Assembly (NCBI GenBank): GCA_003971905.1
Contig: RSEE01000060.1
Span: 345,464 to 409,463, forward strand
Source: Moniliella sp. 'wahieum'
Taxonomy: Eukaryota > Basidiomycota > Moniliellomycetes > Moniliellales > Moniliellaceae
Direction: 5' to 3'
Length of the DNA stretch: 64,000 nt
The notes under the pieces were generated by a model. That model saw only the letters and a list, made by a program, of their open reading frames with translations. It was not told where the DNA came from and did no database searches. The stretch's first letter is position 1; every line of letters begins with the position of its first letter. This document shows, in pieces, positions 44,050 to 55,654 of the stretch. The translations under genes were made by a program, and so were the position numbers.

Positions 44050-45290
44050 CGAGTTCGCCCGAGGGGTGGCTGAAGCCTAACCCGGCCGAGGGGGCATCCG
44101 CCCCGCCGAGCCGCATGGCGAAGCGGAGGGAGTGGATGGGTGAGCCACGTGGGACTGGCCCGCTGCGGGAGTGCGATGGGCCGTCTCTTGCCGGAAACCG
44201 TGGCCGGTTTCGCGCCCTGGAGCAGGACCGAGCGTAATGCCCGAATGGCTTTTTGGGTGCATCGGCCGTGAGCAGAGAGGAGCAGAGACCAATCATCTGC
44301 AGCAGCCGTGCTCGTCCCTCAGCGGCAGGATCTTCGGGAAAGAAGGTGCAGAAGCATGCGGCACGGATGAGTTGGCGCTTCGCCCTGAGCCTACCGGCCC
44401 AGAGGCCATAGCCCCGCAGCACCCGAGCACGACTCGCGCATGTAGGCAAACAGGTACATTAGCTGCTCCCCCGCGGCAACACCACCTCGTCCCGGAATGC
44501 TTGAAGGCACAAATGCCGCACATTCAACTCGGGTGTGGGCGAGACCCCACTTGCAAGGGTCAAGGAGGAAGGGGCATGCGACGAGCTACCTGCGCCCATA
44601 TCCTCCTGCTGAGCATGTTCGGTAAGAACGTCGGTGGCCCCATGCTCCCGCAGCACATTGGCTCTGTTGTTGGCCATGAGACGGGCAAATGCGGGTTCCG
44701 AGTACAAGGGAACACAAGACAGCCTCGACGTACGGTACCACTTGTTGCCAGTACTCTGTCCATACTTGGGCCATGGTGGTTACGAGCGCCAAGCCCTGCA
44801 GTGCGGTTAGGCGGGCGTTCAACATCCCCACGCCCTCGATCACCAAGGCCATCACTTCGGCCGTAAACGTTTCCAACGCACGCGCCGGTCTTCGTTCGCG
44901 GCAGGTGACGAAAATGAAGGCAGGCTTGGCTGTTCACCTCGTCCAACACCATCCGCGTCCCATTGCCGGCGAACAGCGGGAGCACTTTCGAACACACTGC
45001 CCTCCAGCTGTTGGAGGCATACCAACTCGAGGAAGGGGTCCCAAGTGAGGGAAGGGGCGTCGAACCAGCGCCCGCTGGCTCAGGAGAGGGGAAGTAAGAC
45101 TAGGTAAAGAAGGATTCATCCCTCGGGAGAAAGAGCCGTAGATGACTGAGGGGGAGGGGATGCGAGATGGCGCATCTGTACTGAAACTGAAACGGCCACC
45201 ATAGCTGCTGCTTAGGACGTCCCCACCAAGTACACTGCCATCTCCCGCAACAGAGGAAGCATCTCCCAATTCACGTGCGAGAAAGCGCAC
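44050..45290 (-). CDS. TORC2 subunit Bit61/HbrB-family protein
   Basis: HbrB-domain protein (yeast Bit61/Bit2, animal PRR5/Protor), a peripheral subunit of TOR complex 2. A Ser/Pro-rich N-terminus is followed by the domain: WDPFLELVCLQQLEGSVFES, VLPLFAGNGTRMVLDEVN, LVIEGVGMLNARLTALQGL, MAQVWTEYWQQVVPYVEAV, LNVRHLCLQAFRDEVVLP and LPLRDEHG, then RLLQMIGLCSSLLTADAP near 44230. These positions match the family's order. The start at 45290 is a guess, and the 3' end is uncertain because a Ser/Thr-rich tail runs on past 44100. Frame changes occur near 45040, 44900, 44860, 44715, 44470 and 44300. It lies directly downstream of, and on the same strand as, a histidine phosphatase gene, with almost no gap. 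Confidence 0.75.
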
Positions 45291-46470
45291 TCATACGCAT
45301 TGCTCCCCCCCGGCCGTAGCCGTCCCGTCCCAGTCCCAGTCCAGTAGAGACACCTGGAAGGGAGGGGAGCGAAGGGAGGACAGTGCTGGGTCGAGAGCGG
45401 GAGGGAAGGATGCCACGCCATTGTAGCCCAGCGAAGCGAACTGGAGTCGGTCGAGTCGGTGTGGCCCGCGATGAAGGGGGCTGGGAAGCCCACCACCCAA
45501 GATGGTGTAAGTGGATGGTCGCCCATGTGGGCAAGTTCAACCCGGCGAGATGGTCGGTATTGTTCTTCTCGAGCACGCGGACAAAGATGTACCGCCCAGC
45601 AGAGGGGGTGGCCATGTCGGACCGGCCAGGGACAAGCCTTGGGCCTGCATCTGGGCGGTTTGGGCCGTGGCGGCGGCCATGTCAAGCGCCGCCTCGGGCG
45701 AAGGCGCGGGGGGAATCACACCGGGCGTCATGCGCGCCGGCACAGCAATTTCAACCCGGGCCCAGCCGGTATGGTTGAGGGCGGTCTGGACGTAATTCAA
45801 GCGAGGATCGGGCCAGGGCAGGCCATGCCGGGCGGGGCAGCATCATGGAGGCTGAGCAAGACGCGCATCAGCTCTGCCAGGGCAATGCCATGAGAAACAA
45901 TCACAATGTGGACCACGTCGCGAGGGATCTGCCGCCCCGACAAGGCCTGTGCGCCGGCATAGTGCGCCGAAGGCGCTTCGTTCCGCAGCGCCTCGACTCG
46001 GGGCAAATGTACCGCCGCACGGCGGTGGCCATGCGTGCGTTGACCTCCCTCCAGCGACTCGCCGTGGGGAACTTGGCGAGGCGGTGGGCAGGAGCGGGGG
46101 GGTGGCCGTGTCGATGCGCGGGGGGGGTGTCGTGGTGGACCAGGCCTTGCCCTCGGCAGCGCCAAAGTTCTGCTCGCGCAGGGTGGCGGTGAGGACGTGG
46201 GCACAGGCGTGGTGTGGGCGGCGGTGATGGCGTCGACGACCTGGGCGGCACGGGCGAGGTCGGAGGAGTAGATGGCAGCAATGGGGGTGGCGGCAAAGTA
46301 GGAGGCGAGCGCGGCGGTCTGGGCCTTGCCGTCGGGGGCAAGGGGGCGTCGGTGACGCCGGTCCAGGTGGTGGGGTCGGGGATGGCGGCCTGGCATTGCG
46401 GACGAGGGTGACGAGGAGGGAGCGTAATGGGTGGAAGGGCAGGGGGCGGCGGGCGGGGCGTCGAGGGCAT
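45271..46470 (-). CDS. histidine phosphatase (phosphoglycerate-mutase-like) with an altered first motif
   Basis: Belongs to the histidine phosphatase superfamily. Reading from 46470: SLLVTLVRN, then QAAIPDPTTWTGVTDAPL, DGKAQTAALASYF, ATPIAAIYSSDLARAAQVVD, LTATLREQNFGAAEGKAW and IVIVSHGIALAELMRVLL. The tail has WARVEIAVP and VRVLEKNNTDHLAGL, seen in fungal members. The phospho-acceptor motif, normally R-H-G, reads R-N here (46395-46403 region), followed by one of the window's frame changes. The second histidine (SHG) is kept. If the Asn is real, the enzyme may be inactive or a regulator. Frame changes occur near 46400, 46350, 46180, 46060, 45890 and 45620. The end at 45271 is the stop of the last conserved frame and slightly overlaps the next gene's guessed start. 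Confidence 0.72.
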
Positions 46471-47649
46471 GCTGCCAGCCAGCGGCGCTGGGGCGGACGG
46501 ATGGAGGCGTGGCGCGGGGGCGGGGGTGGGCGTCGGCGGAGGCCGGAATGGGGCGCTCGCTGGGCCATAACCGGTTAGCCCAGCCCCCACTCAGCCTGCC
46601 GGCTGCCGGGGGCCAGCGGCGGAGCAGCCACATCGCTTATGTCAGCCGCCGTCCGCTTGCTTCGCTTGGCTTAATTGGATCGTCTGGAGGGTACATACAG
46701 CGCGTCTCTGCCGGCGGGGTCCAGCGCTCGCCGGGCCCAATGTTCAACGTTCAACGTTCAAACGGAACGTTCAACACGCTCAACCTGCTCCGCAGAGGCA
46801 GCGCAGATCATATCCCCCGCCCTAACATGCTCCCTCAGATGACGCTCCGGCGCACTCCCACCCAGTTCATCAACTCCACCGCTCTCATCTGGAAGGACGT
46901 CTTGCATGCCCCCTCCCTTCCTCTCTTGCAAAACGAAATGGAGTACAATTGTAAAAAACAGTCAACTTGAGAGCCTTACACTTGTCCTTCATCTGCATAT
47001 ACACCACATGGAGTTCAGGTTTCCCAGTATAGCGGTACGTGACTACTCACAAAGGTACGACATGGTCGAAGCATTCGGCCCGTTGGGTTCCATCATTTCC
47101 TACACCACACGTCAGTCTCTTCCCACTTTCCCCATGGACATGGCTGGAAGGATCGCGCTCCCCCGCAGAGGCCCCCTCTCATTCATATCCCTCTGGCAAA
47201 AACGGGTTGGCCTCTCTTCTCTTCGTCGGAAGTATTATACACTCCCGACGGGCATCACACTCATTATACCCGCCGCCGTATACCCGCCTGAATTGCCATC
47301 CGTCCGCGTCATTAGAAAGGTCAAAAAAGGCAGCATCTTCATCTTCACGCTTCAAAGCTTCTCCCAGAGCTGCACAGCGGTCCACACTCTTATCATCTAC
47401 AGACAGTAGTGCCAATGGGGAGCGATTCCTGTGACAAGAATATAAAAGTAACAAGGTAGCCGCGTAAGGAATGGCCTGTTTACTACCACAAAAAACGGTT
47501 TTCCCAACAAAGTAACTATAGTCACCGTGACTAGTAGCCACAGATTATGTTGAACAATTAATGGTCCATGAACGTCATGAACGTTGGCACATTGACGCAT
47601 TGACTCAGCCCCCCCCCAACGGGCCCAAAACCTGCCCAACGGTGCAGCA

Positions 47650-47676
47650 ATAACCGGTAACCGGTAACCGGTACCC
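47650..47676. repeat. GGTAACC/ACCGGT palindromic repeat
   Basis: ACCGGT occurs three times in a row within TAACCGGTAACC-type units and ends in GGTACC. The same word recurs at 48628-48645, 59625-59640 and 61905-61920. Confidence 0.8.
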
Positions 47677-47911
47677 CAAGACGGACTGAATACTGACTGT
47701 ACTTTGAGATCTGACGGATGGTTACGCGTTACGCGTTACGCATGTTATATGTTACAGAAGAGGTGATGGTGCCGCCAGTGATAGTGATGGTGAGATGGTG
47801 ATGGTGATGGTGCCTGGTGCCTGATGACGCTGACGGTAAAGCTCCTCAAACACTGGTACTCCTTACACTTTTCTACACGAGAGTAAAGAGGTGAAGCCTG
47901 TCGCTTGAAGA

Positions 47912-48140
47912 CTAAGGCCTAAGGCCTAAGTGCCTAATGGGCCAAAGGCCTGTTGAGGCAGTATATCACGTGTCACAAATCTGGCGAAAACAGGCAACCG
48001 AAATGTAACTAGCTTAACTGGCATTCCCCTGTGACATGGTGACACGTGAGAGATCTGTGAGACCCTGAGTGATCTGATAGGCACAAGAGGCACTAAACGC
48101 TAAACTAGGACCTAAGGCCTACCATAGACCTAAGGCCTGA
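47912..48140. repeat. AGGCCT word cluster
   Basis: AGGCCT occurs five times: 47915-47920, 47922-47927, 47946-47951, 48115-48120 and 48133-48138, usually as CTAAGGCCTAAG or close variants. Confidence 0.8.
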
Positions 48141-48749
48141 AGTTCTGAACCTTGAAGGCCAGCCTGAAAGGATGGGGTATAGGGCAAAGCACTACACTGA
48201 GCGATCAATGGGCGAGCGCGACGAATCGGCCACTTAATGAGAGCCCAGAACCGCGGTTGTCCGTTACCTGAGAATATAGCTGCGCTACCAAGCTAAGGAA
48301 GATTGCGCTGTACAGGGCGGAAACAGTCAGAGATAACTTCTCGTAAGCTCCTGACACCTGACGCCAGTCCGACCTGAAGCCAACAGGGAGAAGAGGGAAA
48401 AGGAGGGAACGAGGTGCGACAGTATGTAACCCAGTAACCAATCCGCAGCGCGCACATGTCGCGAAACTGTATGAACCGGTTCCCGTTGCCAGCCATATGG
48501 CTGTGATCAAGCCATCACGCCAAACAGTGATGTCACATGCCACCCCACTCCAATTCGGTCAGCGCCTTGGGCCAGTCAGTACTCAGTCTCGGTGGCTACG
48601 CCCACAGGATGTGGGTTAGGGAGTAACGCGGTAACCGGTAACAGTTGGACAAGTTTCAAAAGCTGGACGCTTGAACCATGAACGTCCAGAACGTTGAACA
48701 GCTTCCTGAACTTCATAAGTTTGAAGCGTGAAAGGAAGGGGTACAGTTT

Positions 48750-48800
48750 AACGTAGAACTACGTTGAACTCAACGTTGAACTCAACGTTGAACTCATACG
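48750..48800. repeat. CAACGTTGAACT tandem palindrome
   Basis: ACGTTGAACTCA repeated three times, preceded by TAACGTAGAACTACGTTG. Each unit contains CAACGTTG, so the array can fold on itself. Confidence 0.75.
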
Positions 48801-49497
48801 ACCGGGTCCTGATGCCAAACGCGAAACGGAAATCAAGCTTCAAGAGAAAAGAAGGAAATGACGGATAGGGGTTTTTGATGGCGCTGTGTGGTGAGTCAAA
48901 ATAGACAGCACTATACCGAGAGAGAGGAGGGGAAGTGGAAGGGAGTGAGATCTGAGAAGAGAGGGAAGACGAAGCTATGAAAGCCGAGACTTGTAGAAGG
49001 AGGCACGTAAGCACGTCAGCCACCAGACTTGCGCCCAGACGGAACCAGCGGGTGCTGGGTGGACAGGACTCCTGGAAACGAAAGAGTCCGGATATGCTCT
49101 TATTGGCACCGTGACATATGGTGACACCTACCCTTGTGTTCCTGAGAGCAGCACTACGCCCACAAGGAAGAGAGGGACAGCAAATTGCACCAGGTACCCG
49201 TCACGGCGTCACGATGTCACGACGTCAGAGGACATGGCGCGCACGCCGGTGGATGGATGTGGGTATGGAGATTTGTTTTGCTGTGATGCACTGATGCACT
49301 GATGGCACTTGCTGTGGCCACCGGCAGAGTGACTGCTGTAGCGGGATTGCCACTTGGCCGATTCCGACTTGGCAGCAACATGCCCCAGTACCGGGTGGCC
49401 GGTCGTGCTATAGGGATTGAATATTGATGCAGGAAGGCATGGGGAGCAGGGAGGCTGGCGCTGAATAGTGAGTACTGAGTCTGAGTAGTGAGTAGAT

Positions 49498-49582
49498 GTC
49501 ACATGTGCGGATGATGTGACATGTGATCAACATGTGATATGTGACCATGCATGCGATCATGCATCATGCATCATGCATCAAC
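49498..49582. repeat. ACATGTGA and ATGCATC word cluster
   Basis: CACATGTG, GACATGTGATCAACATGTGATATG and then CATGCATGCGATCATGCATCATGCATC. Several palindromic hexamers (ACATGT, TGATCA, ATGCAT) occur in succession. Confidence 0.8.
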
Positions 49583-50408
49583 ATTCAACACCACCGTGCG
49601 ACACAAGAGATGCGCTGAATTGCCGAGCTTTCCTGCCTCGGAGATCCCAGACTCTCCGACTCGCATGCGCTCCTGGCGTGTTCCTTGTGACGTTGAGTGC
49701 TGCAGTTATACGTCCCGAGTATTGATGTTGAGATTCAGATCGGAGAGGCGGGTGGCAAGTGGATTGGGCAGTACTCAGTGCCAGCTCTCCCAGCCTCACC
49801 CTCCCACGCACCAGCCACGGCGGCTGTGCCGGAGCCACACACCATCTGTCCCCGCCACGTCTCAGATCTCTTTCAGATCTCACCTCTTACCCGGGCAGCG
49901 CTTGCTCACCGCCCGCCGCCCGCCCCGCTCGCCCGCTTTTTGCCCGCCGCTTTCATCTGGCACCCGCCTCGCTTGCACCCGTCCAGCCATCCTCGGCCTC
50001 GGCCTCTGCCACGCCGCCTGGGGAGGATACCCTCTTTCAGTTTCCTGCACGCCTCAAGATAGCCGCGCCACGCGCCACGCACCACGCCTCACGCCTCACG
50101 CCTCAGTCTCAACGTTGATTCAACCTTCAACGTACCTGCAAGCTTCAACCCTCAACGTTTCCATAAACCTGCCACTCCTTTAGTGCCTGCTGCCCACGCC
50201 GGTTGAGCGCAACGCACAACGCTCAGTACCCAGCCACCGTCCCCTCTCTGCTCCCGCTCCGCCACTTGCAACGCCCGCTGCTGTCTCGTAATCGTCCCGT
50301 CTTCGGTCCCGCGCTCCGTGGCCAATCAAATAACATCGACCACAAGTCCCATCACACATTCAACCCCCCACTTGCTCGGCCGCAGCTGCCCACCACGATA
50401 CGCCCAGC

Positions 50409-52215
50409 ATGTCCACCCATCCTCCTGATCCTGTGCGCCCCGCCTGGAACCACAGCTTCTCCTTGGAAACCCTGGCCGATAACAAGAGGCTCCGGTCCGT
50501 GTCGCCACTTGCGCCTAGTCCAGCCAACCCCCCTTCCGTCCATCCCTTTGCCGCCCCCTATTCTGCCCGGCCCCCAATCCTCAGACCTGCATCGCGCCCC
50601 CCTGCAGAATTGGACCCATCTGAACCACCTGTACGCAGCCGTCTACCCTCGCTCGCTCAAGGCTTTGGCTTTGCAAACCCCGCCGTTTCCCCCTGCACTT
50701 CGCCCCTTTCCGTCTCACGAGCCCCTCAGGTACTCCTTCAGGTACCCCCTCTATGGCCCCCGCCCCTCCATCCCGTCTCTTACCTCTTCCTTCACCCGCC
50801 GGGCGGATCTGAGCGGTCCCTCAGTCCGCGCTCCAGCTTCTCAGCTACCCCTGGCTCTGGCTTGGATCCATCTCGCTTGCCCCCCTTGTCTTCGCTGTCT
50901 TCGCGACGGAAAAGTTGGTACGGCGAGGTGCCATCCTGTCGATCCAGGCTCTCATTCGCCAGCGTACCGCGTCCGGGTCCCTTGGCTCCCATCCACCCTC
51001 CCTTGACAGAGGAGAGGGAAGAACGGTACACTGAAGGCCGATGGAGCTGGTTTTCGTCCCAGACGGCGCCACAGCGACGCAGGACCCACGCAGCCCTCTC
51101 CCCTTCGTTCGGGCATCGCATCGCCCATGGTGGCCCTTATGCCCGCCCCAGCTCGAGGGAGAGGGTGGCGTGGGCCTAGAACAGGGTCGGGAATGGCCTA
51201 CCCCACACCCTTCCCACCCGCACCGCTCCCTCCCGGCTTCCCCTGTACCGAGACCGCTATCGACTCACCACCTCCTCCCTCAACCCCCTTCGCACTGGCA
51301 CCCCAGCCGTTCGGAGGTCAACCCGTTTCTTTCGTCAGCACAGCCGAGCAGTACCGCCAGGGGACCGAGCACGAAGCCCCCCTCCTCTCTGTGGGCGTTT
51401 CCGATCCTTCGTTCAAGGAACAGGGGGCGCAGCCTGCTTCCCCCCAAGGGATGGGTGAGCACTTACCCGCCTGCCGTACTCGCAGAGGGTAACGAACCCT
51501 CTGCCGCCTCGCCCTATGGTCCAGTACAATCTCAACGTTTGTACGCGCCGTTTCCGGCCATGCGACAAGAGAGGACGCCACGGCCGTTCCAGTGCACGTC
51601 GTGTGGCGCGGCCTTTGCGCGCAACCACGATTTGCGCCGTCACGCTCGTATTCATCTCCAGACCAAACCGTTCGCCTGTCCTTCGTGCAACAAACCCTTT
51701 TCGCGCAAAGATGCTCTGAACGTCACGTGCTTGCCAAGTACGTCTCTTGCCTTGCCCCTCCTTTTTGCTCCCTTACCACGTCCTCTCCTTTTCCCCCGCC
51801 TCGTCACCTCTTTCCCATGGGTGGTGAAAACGGCTGCATCCTATGGACTGTCTACTGACTTGAACTTTCACTTGGTGGCTTGTTCACTTCTTCACTTGGT
51901 TGTTGGTCGTTTGGGCTAGGGAGGAAACGCTGCCTGTGCCGCGTCGTCGACGTCGAAACCGACTTGCTCCCTTCCCGCGTGGCCAGTACGCAAGATGGTA
52001 AACGCGGTAGGAAACGCGCAGCTCCCTCGGCCAGTCCTCCAGCGAGCGAGGCGAATGCACAGCCACCGGTCGCCCCGGCTGCATTATCCACGCGTGGAGG
52101 GCGTAGTAGCCACGCGCGCCAAGACGGCTTGGATTTCGGCTGCGCCCGATCCGCGGTAACGACGACTCACGTTTTTTATTCATTTACCTCAATCCATCCG
52201 ACAGATGTTGGCTAG
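50409..52215 (+). CDS. C2H2 zinc-finger transcription factor
   Basis: Probable nuclear DNA-binding regulator. The start at 50409 (MSTHPPDPVRPAWNHSFSLE) opens a long Ser/Pro-rich region including SLSSRRKSWYGEVPS. Two adjacent fingers lie at about 51580-51735: FQCTSCGAAFARNHDLRRHARIH and CPSCNKPFSRKDAL, then RHVLAK. The second finger has the fungal form in which the last ligand comes after a K(G)C-type end. A GTACGT donor follows at about 51750 and an acceptor at about 51919. The next exon is basic (KRGRKRAAPS), and the frame ends at 52215. Frame changes occur near 51180, 51500 and 51722, so the C-terminal frame is uncertain. The finger linker LQTKPFAC resembles the TGEKP linker. Target genes unknown. 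Confidence 0.72.
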
Positions 52216-52774
52216 AAGGAAAGTACGTGGCTACCATCTAAGATCTGAGGCCTGCCTGTGCCCTTGGTGTAGCTCTTGTTTTGTCTTCCCTTCCATCGCT
52301 TGTGGCACACGCGTAGACGTTGGGCAGGGAGAATCGACCGGTGGAGGTAGAGTGTGGACCTGGTCTTGGATTGAGGCTGCAACGAGGGAGGATAGGTACC
52401 AGAGGGTAACCAGAGGTGCACAGAACGAATCCCCTCCCACGAGACAGCCGGGCGCCTCTCCCGTCAATATCAATGTAACAGCCGCTTTCCTGTGGGATGC
52501 GCGACGGCGGAGCGGGGCAACGGGGCGGGCAGCACGGCAGGAGTCACGCCGCGCTGGAATAGTCAGCCTTAAGTTACTCCCTATACCTGTCAAATCAGCG
52601 CCTGGGTCAATTGGATCATCTCGATCATCAGCGAGGCAATTCCAAAGCCTATCTAGTCCCTAGCTATTACAGCTTGATCCGCACGGCGAGTCTATCCACC
52701 CCACCACCACCCACCACCGCTCCCACCACCACCCCGCCCCACCATCCCACCACTATCCCACCACCACGTAGGTC
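52216..52774. other. intergenic region
   Basis: No gene. A CCACCACC run (52695-52768) forms the likely leader just before the start at 52775. Confidence 0.5.
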
Positions 52775-54021
52775 ATGCTCAAGACAGTCTACCTCTGCCG
52801 CAGCGGCCATGCCGAACATGTACGTGTTTGATTGTGGCCGTGCACACCTACTATCTTCTTGTACCGTTATTTAAACCCCCCCCCTCCCATCGGAGGTTGG
52901 GGATCCCCTTCATATCTCTTTCTAACCAATCTGGATGCACCTGTCCAGAATGCGCTCGGTGTCCGGCCCATCTCCGACCCTCCCCTCACCGCGCTCGGAC
53001 AGGAACAGTGCGCTCGGTGGCCACCGATCCCAATGCCCAGAGGTGGGCGAGCGCGTGGAGCTCATTGCCAGCAGTGCACTCAAGGGCGCCCTTGAAAGCA
53101 CCCGCCTCTGTTGGCCGCAGTCGATTGCTCGTCTGGGCTGCGTCCATGTGCTCCCGCAGTTACAGGAATCTGGGTCCGATCCGTGCGCGAGTGGGTCCCG
53201 GCCTAACCTCAGCTCGGACCCGCCTTTGCTGCACTGGGTAGTGTGGTGGGCTTGAAGCACGGGTGGAACGAAAAGACAGCATGTACGCTTCGACACCGGA
53301 AGCGTTGCAGGTTCGTGCGGCCTGGGTAGCGCATGGATCAAGTCCCGTCCTGAACGCACCTTGCTCCTCGTTAGCCACCTCAACTTTCTTCGTCTTCTTA
53401 CCCAAACTACCACCACCCAAACCGAATGGGCTCCTACCGAAGTGCAACAGTGTTTCTCGATCCTACTTCGCCCCTCGCCGCCCCACCGCTCACATTTGGT
53501 GCGACCATAACAAAAGGCGGATCGGTGCGGCTACGTTGTTGGACCTTAACCCTGGCCTGGTGGGCTCCTACCCCTCTCCCGGTGCCCGCGGCAATCCCAC
53601 AGTCAGCTCCCTGGCCCCAATTTCCTTGGATGCACAGGGCTCGACCGACCTGCTCCCGCCTCTCGACTCGCTCGGCTTCAATATCGATCGCGACCTCGAT
53701 TCGGCGGCGGAGCGGTCGGTGGCAGAAGTGGAAGGGGAAAGTGCAGGCTCGCTGACGGACTCGAAGCGCAGGAACAGGAACTGCATGACCTCGAATCCCG
53801 TTTGGCTGAAATGGAAGCTCGGACGAAAAAGGTACGTTGTTGAAAACTATACTTGCTCGGATTGGTTTCTCGTTTGTTGCGGCCTCCTTTGGAGCGGGGA
53901 CACCTTGGACCTGGGTCACGACAGCTGACCTCGCCGCTCGGGGTCGCGTTGCGTGCTTATACTTTTTCTGCTTGCTTGCTTTTGGCTTGGGTTCGGACAG
54001 TTGGAAGCGGCAGGTTTGTAG
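52775..54021 (+). CDS. second histidine phosphatase family protein with a C-terminal coiled coil
   Basis: The start at 52775 reads MLKTVYLCRSGHAEH. A 129-nt intron (52820-52948, GTACGT to CCAG) joins it to N, then ISDPPLTALGQEQCAAL. Next come ELIASSALKGALESTRLCW, VHVLPQLQES, VRAAWVRTW and RTLLLVSHLNFLRLL. A divergent C-terminal part follows, ending in a short coiled coil (EQELHDLESRLAEMEA). A 169-nt intron (53832-54000) leads to a tiny last exon, LEAAGL, stopping at 54021. The normal R-H-G motif is R-S-G here, and the second motif is S-H-L instead of S/T-H-G. It is more like the eukaryotic phosphoglycerate-mutase-like group than true glycolytic mutase. Frame changes occur near 53025, 53200, 53330, 53400, 53490 and 53760. 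About 316 residues. Confidence 0.72.
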
Positions 54022-55321
54022 GCTTCCCCTATCCCCCTCCTCCCCCCCTTGGCCGCCACTCATGGGGACGTTTGTATTTCCCTGTCCCCTTCGGGGCTAG
54101 AATGAGTTTACAGTTGATGAATTCCCCAGTGCACTCTTTCGACGTGCAATGCACTTCCCCCCAGCTCATGTCCCCACTTCAAGCTTCGAAGACATACTAG
54201 CCTGTGAGCTCGCTGTGACTCGTCTCGTTTCGTACAGAGTATGAAAGGCTGACGTTCATCGTGTCTATATAAGACCTGTCCGTCGTTCCAGTACAAAACG
54301 GCCCATAGGGTAGTGGACGAAGCATTGAGTTTAATATAATAGCCAAAGCAGGAAGGATATTGATTTGGTAAATGGGGCGTGATGACGAACACCCCTCACA
54401 AGCGTATAGTGTGTGCATGCGGCGTCACCACAAGTCTCATGAAGACCCGCACTGTTAGCCATTCAATACCCGCCCCTCCAAAGCGTACCTTTCCCGGATC
54501 CCGGTGTGGATGCCCACGGGAGCAGTCCCAGCGACAGGCCTCTCAGTCTCTTTTGCATTCTGGGTTAAAAGAGGGCAAAAGGAAGTGGACCCTCTGAATG
54601 TCTGTACCCTCATCAGCGTTGCTCACAGAAGCAATATATTAACCCAAGAAGTCCAGGAGGGATTTCTTGATTAGCCCTCAATTGCCACAGCACTCATTCT
54701 GACCATGCGTAGTATGGGTAACTAGTGTAGACTTAAGAACTTGAAGCTCACGAGAGGAGTGGATGTGAATGTGAAAGGATTCATTAATTAACCCTTGACC
54801 AGTCTTTGGCGAGAGTCAGTTCACACAGATCCGAGCGCCTCAAGTATGCTAAGTCCAGCTCAGCGCACTTTACGTTGCTTACTTGGAACTAAGCACGCAG
54901 CACTCAATCTGGGATGTCCAAAGCGCTAAGGCTTGATGTAAGCACGGCGCTCTATATGCCAACACCACCATGCTCGCCCTCCACAGCCTCAATCCATCAG
55001 GCCTCAGGGCTGCCTCAAGGCGGAGCCTCGGGCCCTTCACAGCCAGCGTTGGTCGCAGATCCTTTTAGCAGCCTTCAAGCATCGTCGACGGCAAGACGGT
55101 ACCAGATCCCTCTGGCGCCTCGGCACTTCCTATCACTTGATCAGCACACTGCGAGGAAGGATGCCACCCTGGACTCACATTATGCATTATCGATTATCGA
55201 TTATCCCACACTTTTGCCACACTTCACACATCCACCGCGATTCATTGATGCATCCCCTGGGTCACATGTCACCTTGTCACAGGCGGCCAGAGGATGCCGG
55301 CCAAAAAAGTTGACAGATATG

Positions 55322-55392
55322 TAGTTACCGAAGATTATATCCGGTACCGGGTTACCGGGTTACCAAGTTACTGGATTACCAGGTTACCCATC
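55322..55392. repeat. GGTTACC array
   Basis: Repeats of GTTACC/GGGTTACC with drift, containing CCGGTACCGG. It is related in wording to the GGTAACC arrays at 47650 but not identical. Confidence 0.75.
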
Positions 55393-55654
55393 CTGCATCC
55401 CCCCGACCGGCGACAGTTCTTCTTCCTTCATGTGCTTGAAGTTCGGTCTCACCAGGCCTGAGATCTGATCTCTAAAGTCTGTATCCCGTCGCCCGTGGAA
55501 TTGGTTGTGGTCATCGCGTTCAGACGTTCAGTACCAATGTTCAGTATTCATGTTCCCGCTTTAAGCTTTAGGCTGAAGCCTCTTTGCCTGATGTACTTAC
55601 ATATGGGACCCGCCATCCTCTATATAGTTCACTAGTCTCCCTGCGAACAAATGC

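Larger units (their letters stand above)
46471..50408. other. 3.9 kb repeat-rich intergenic region
   Basis: No gene I can defend. Short frames near 46800-47400 show some order but no domain. GC drops after 46900. The segment is packed with palindromic-word repeats: TTCAACG (46740-46785), ACCGGTA (47650-47676), TTACGCG (47722-47755), AGGCCTA (47912-48140), GTAACCGG (48628-48645), CAACGTTGAACT (48750-48800), CATGTGA and ATGCATC (49498-49582). 50060-50105 has CACGCCT repeats in the probable 5' region of the C2H2 gene. Confidence 0.55.

Noticed and set aside
46743-47409. Possible small RRM-like or mitochondrial protein
   Set aside because: Fragments such as YDMVEAFGPLGSIISYTT looked ordered, but frames and splice sites do not assemble into a coherent product.
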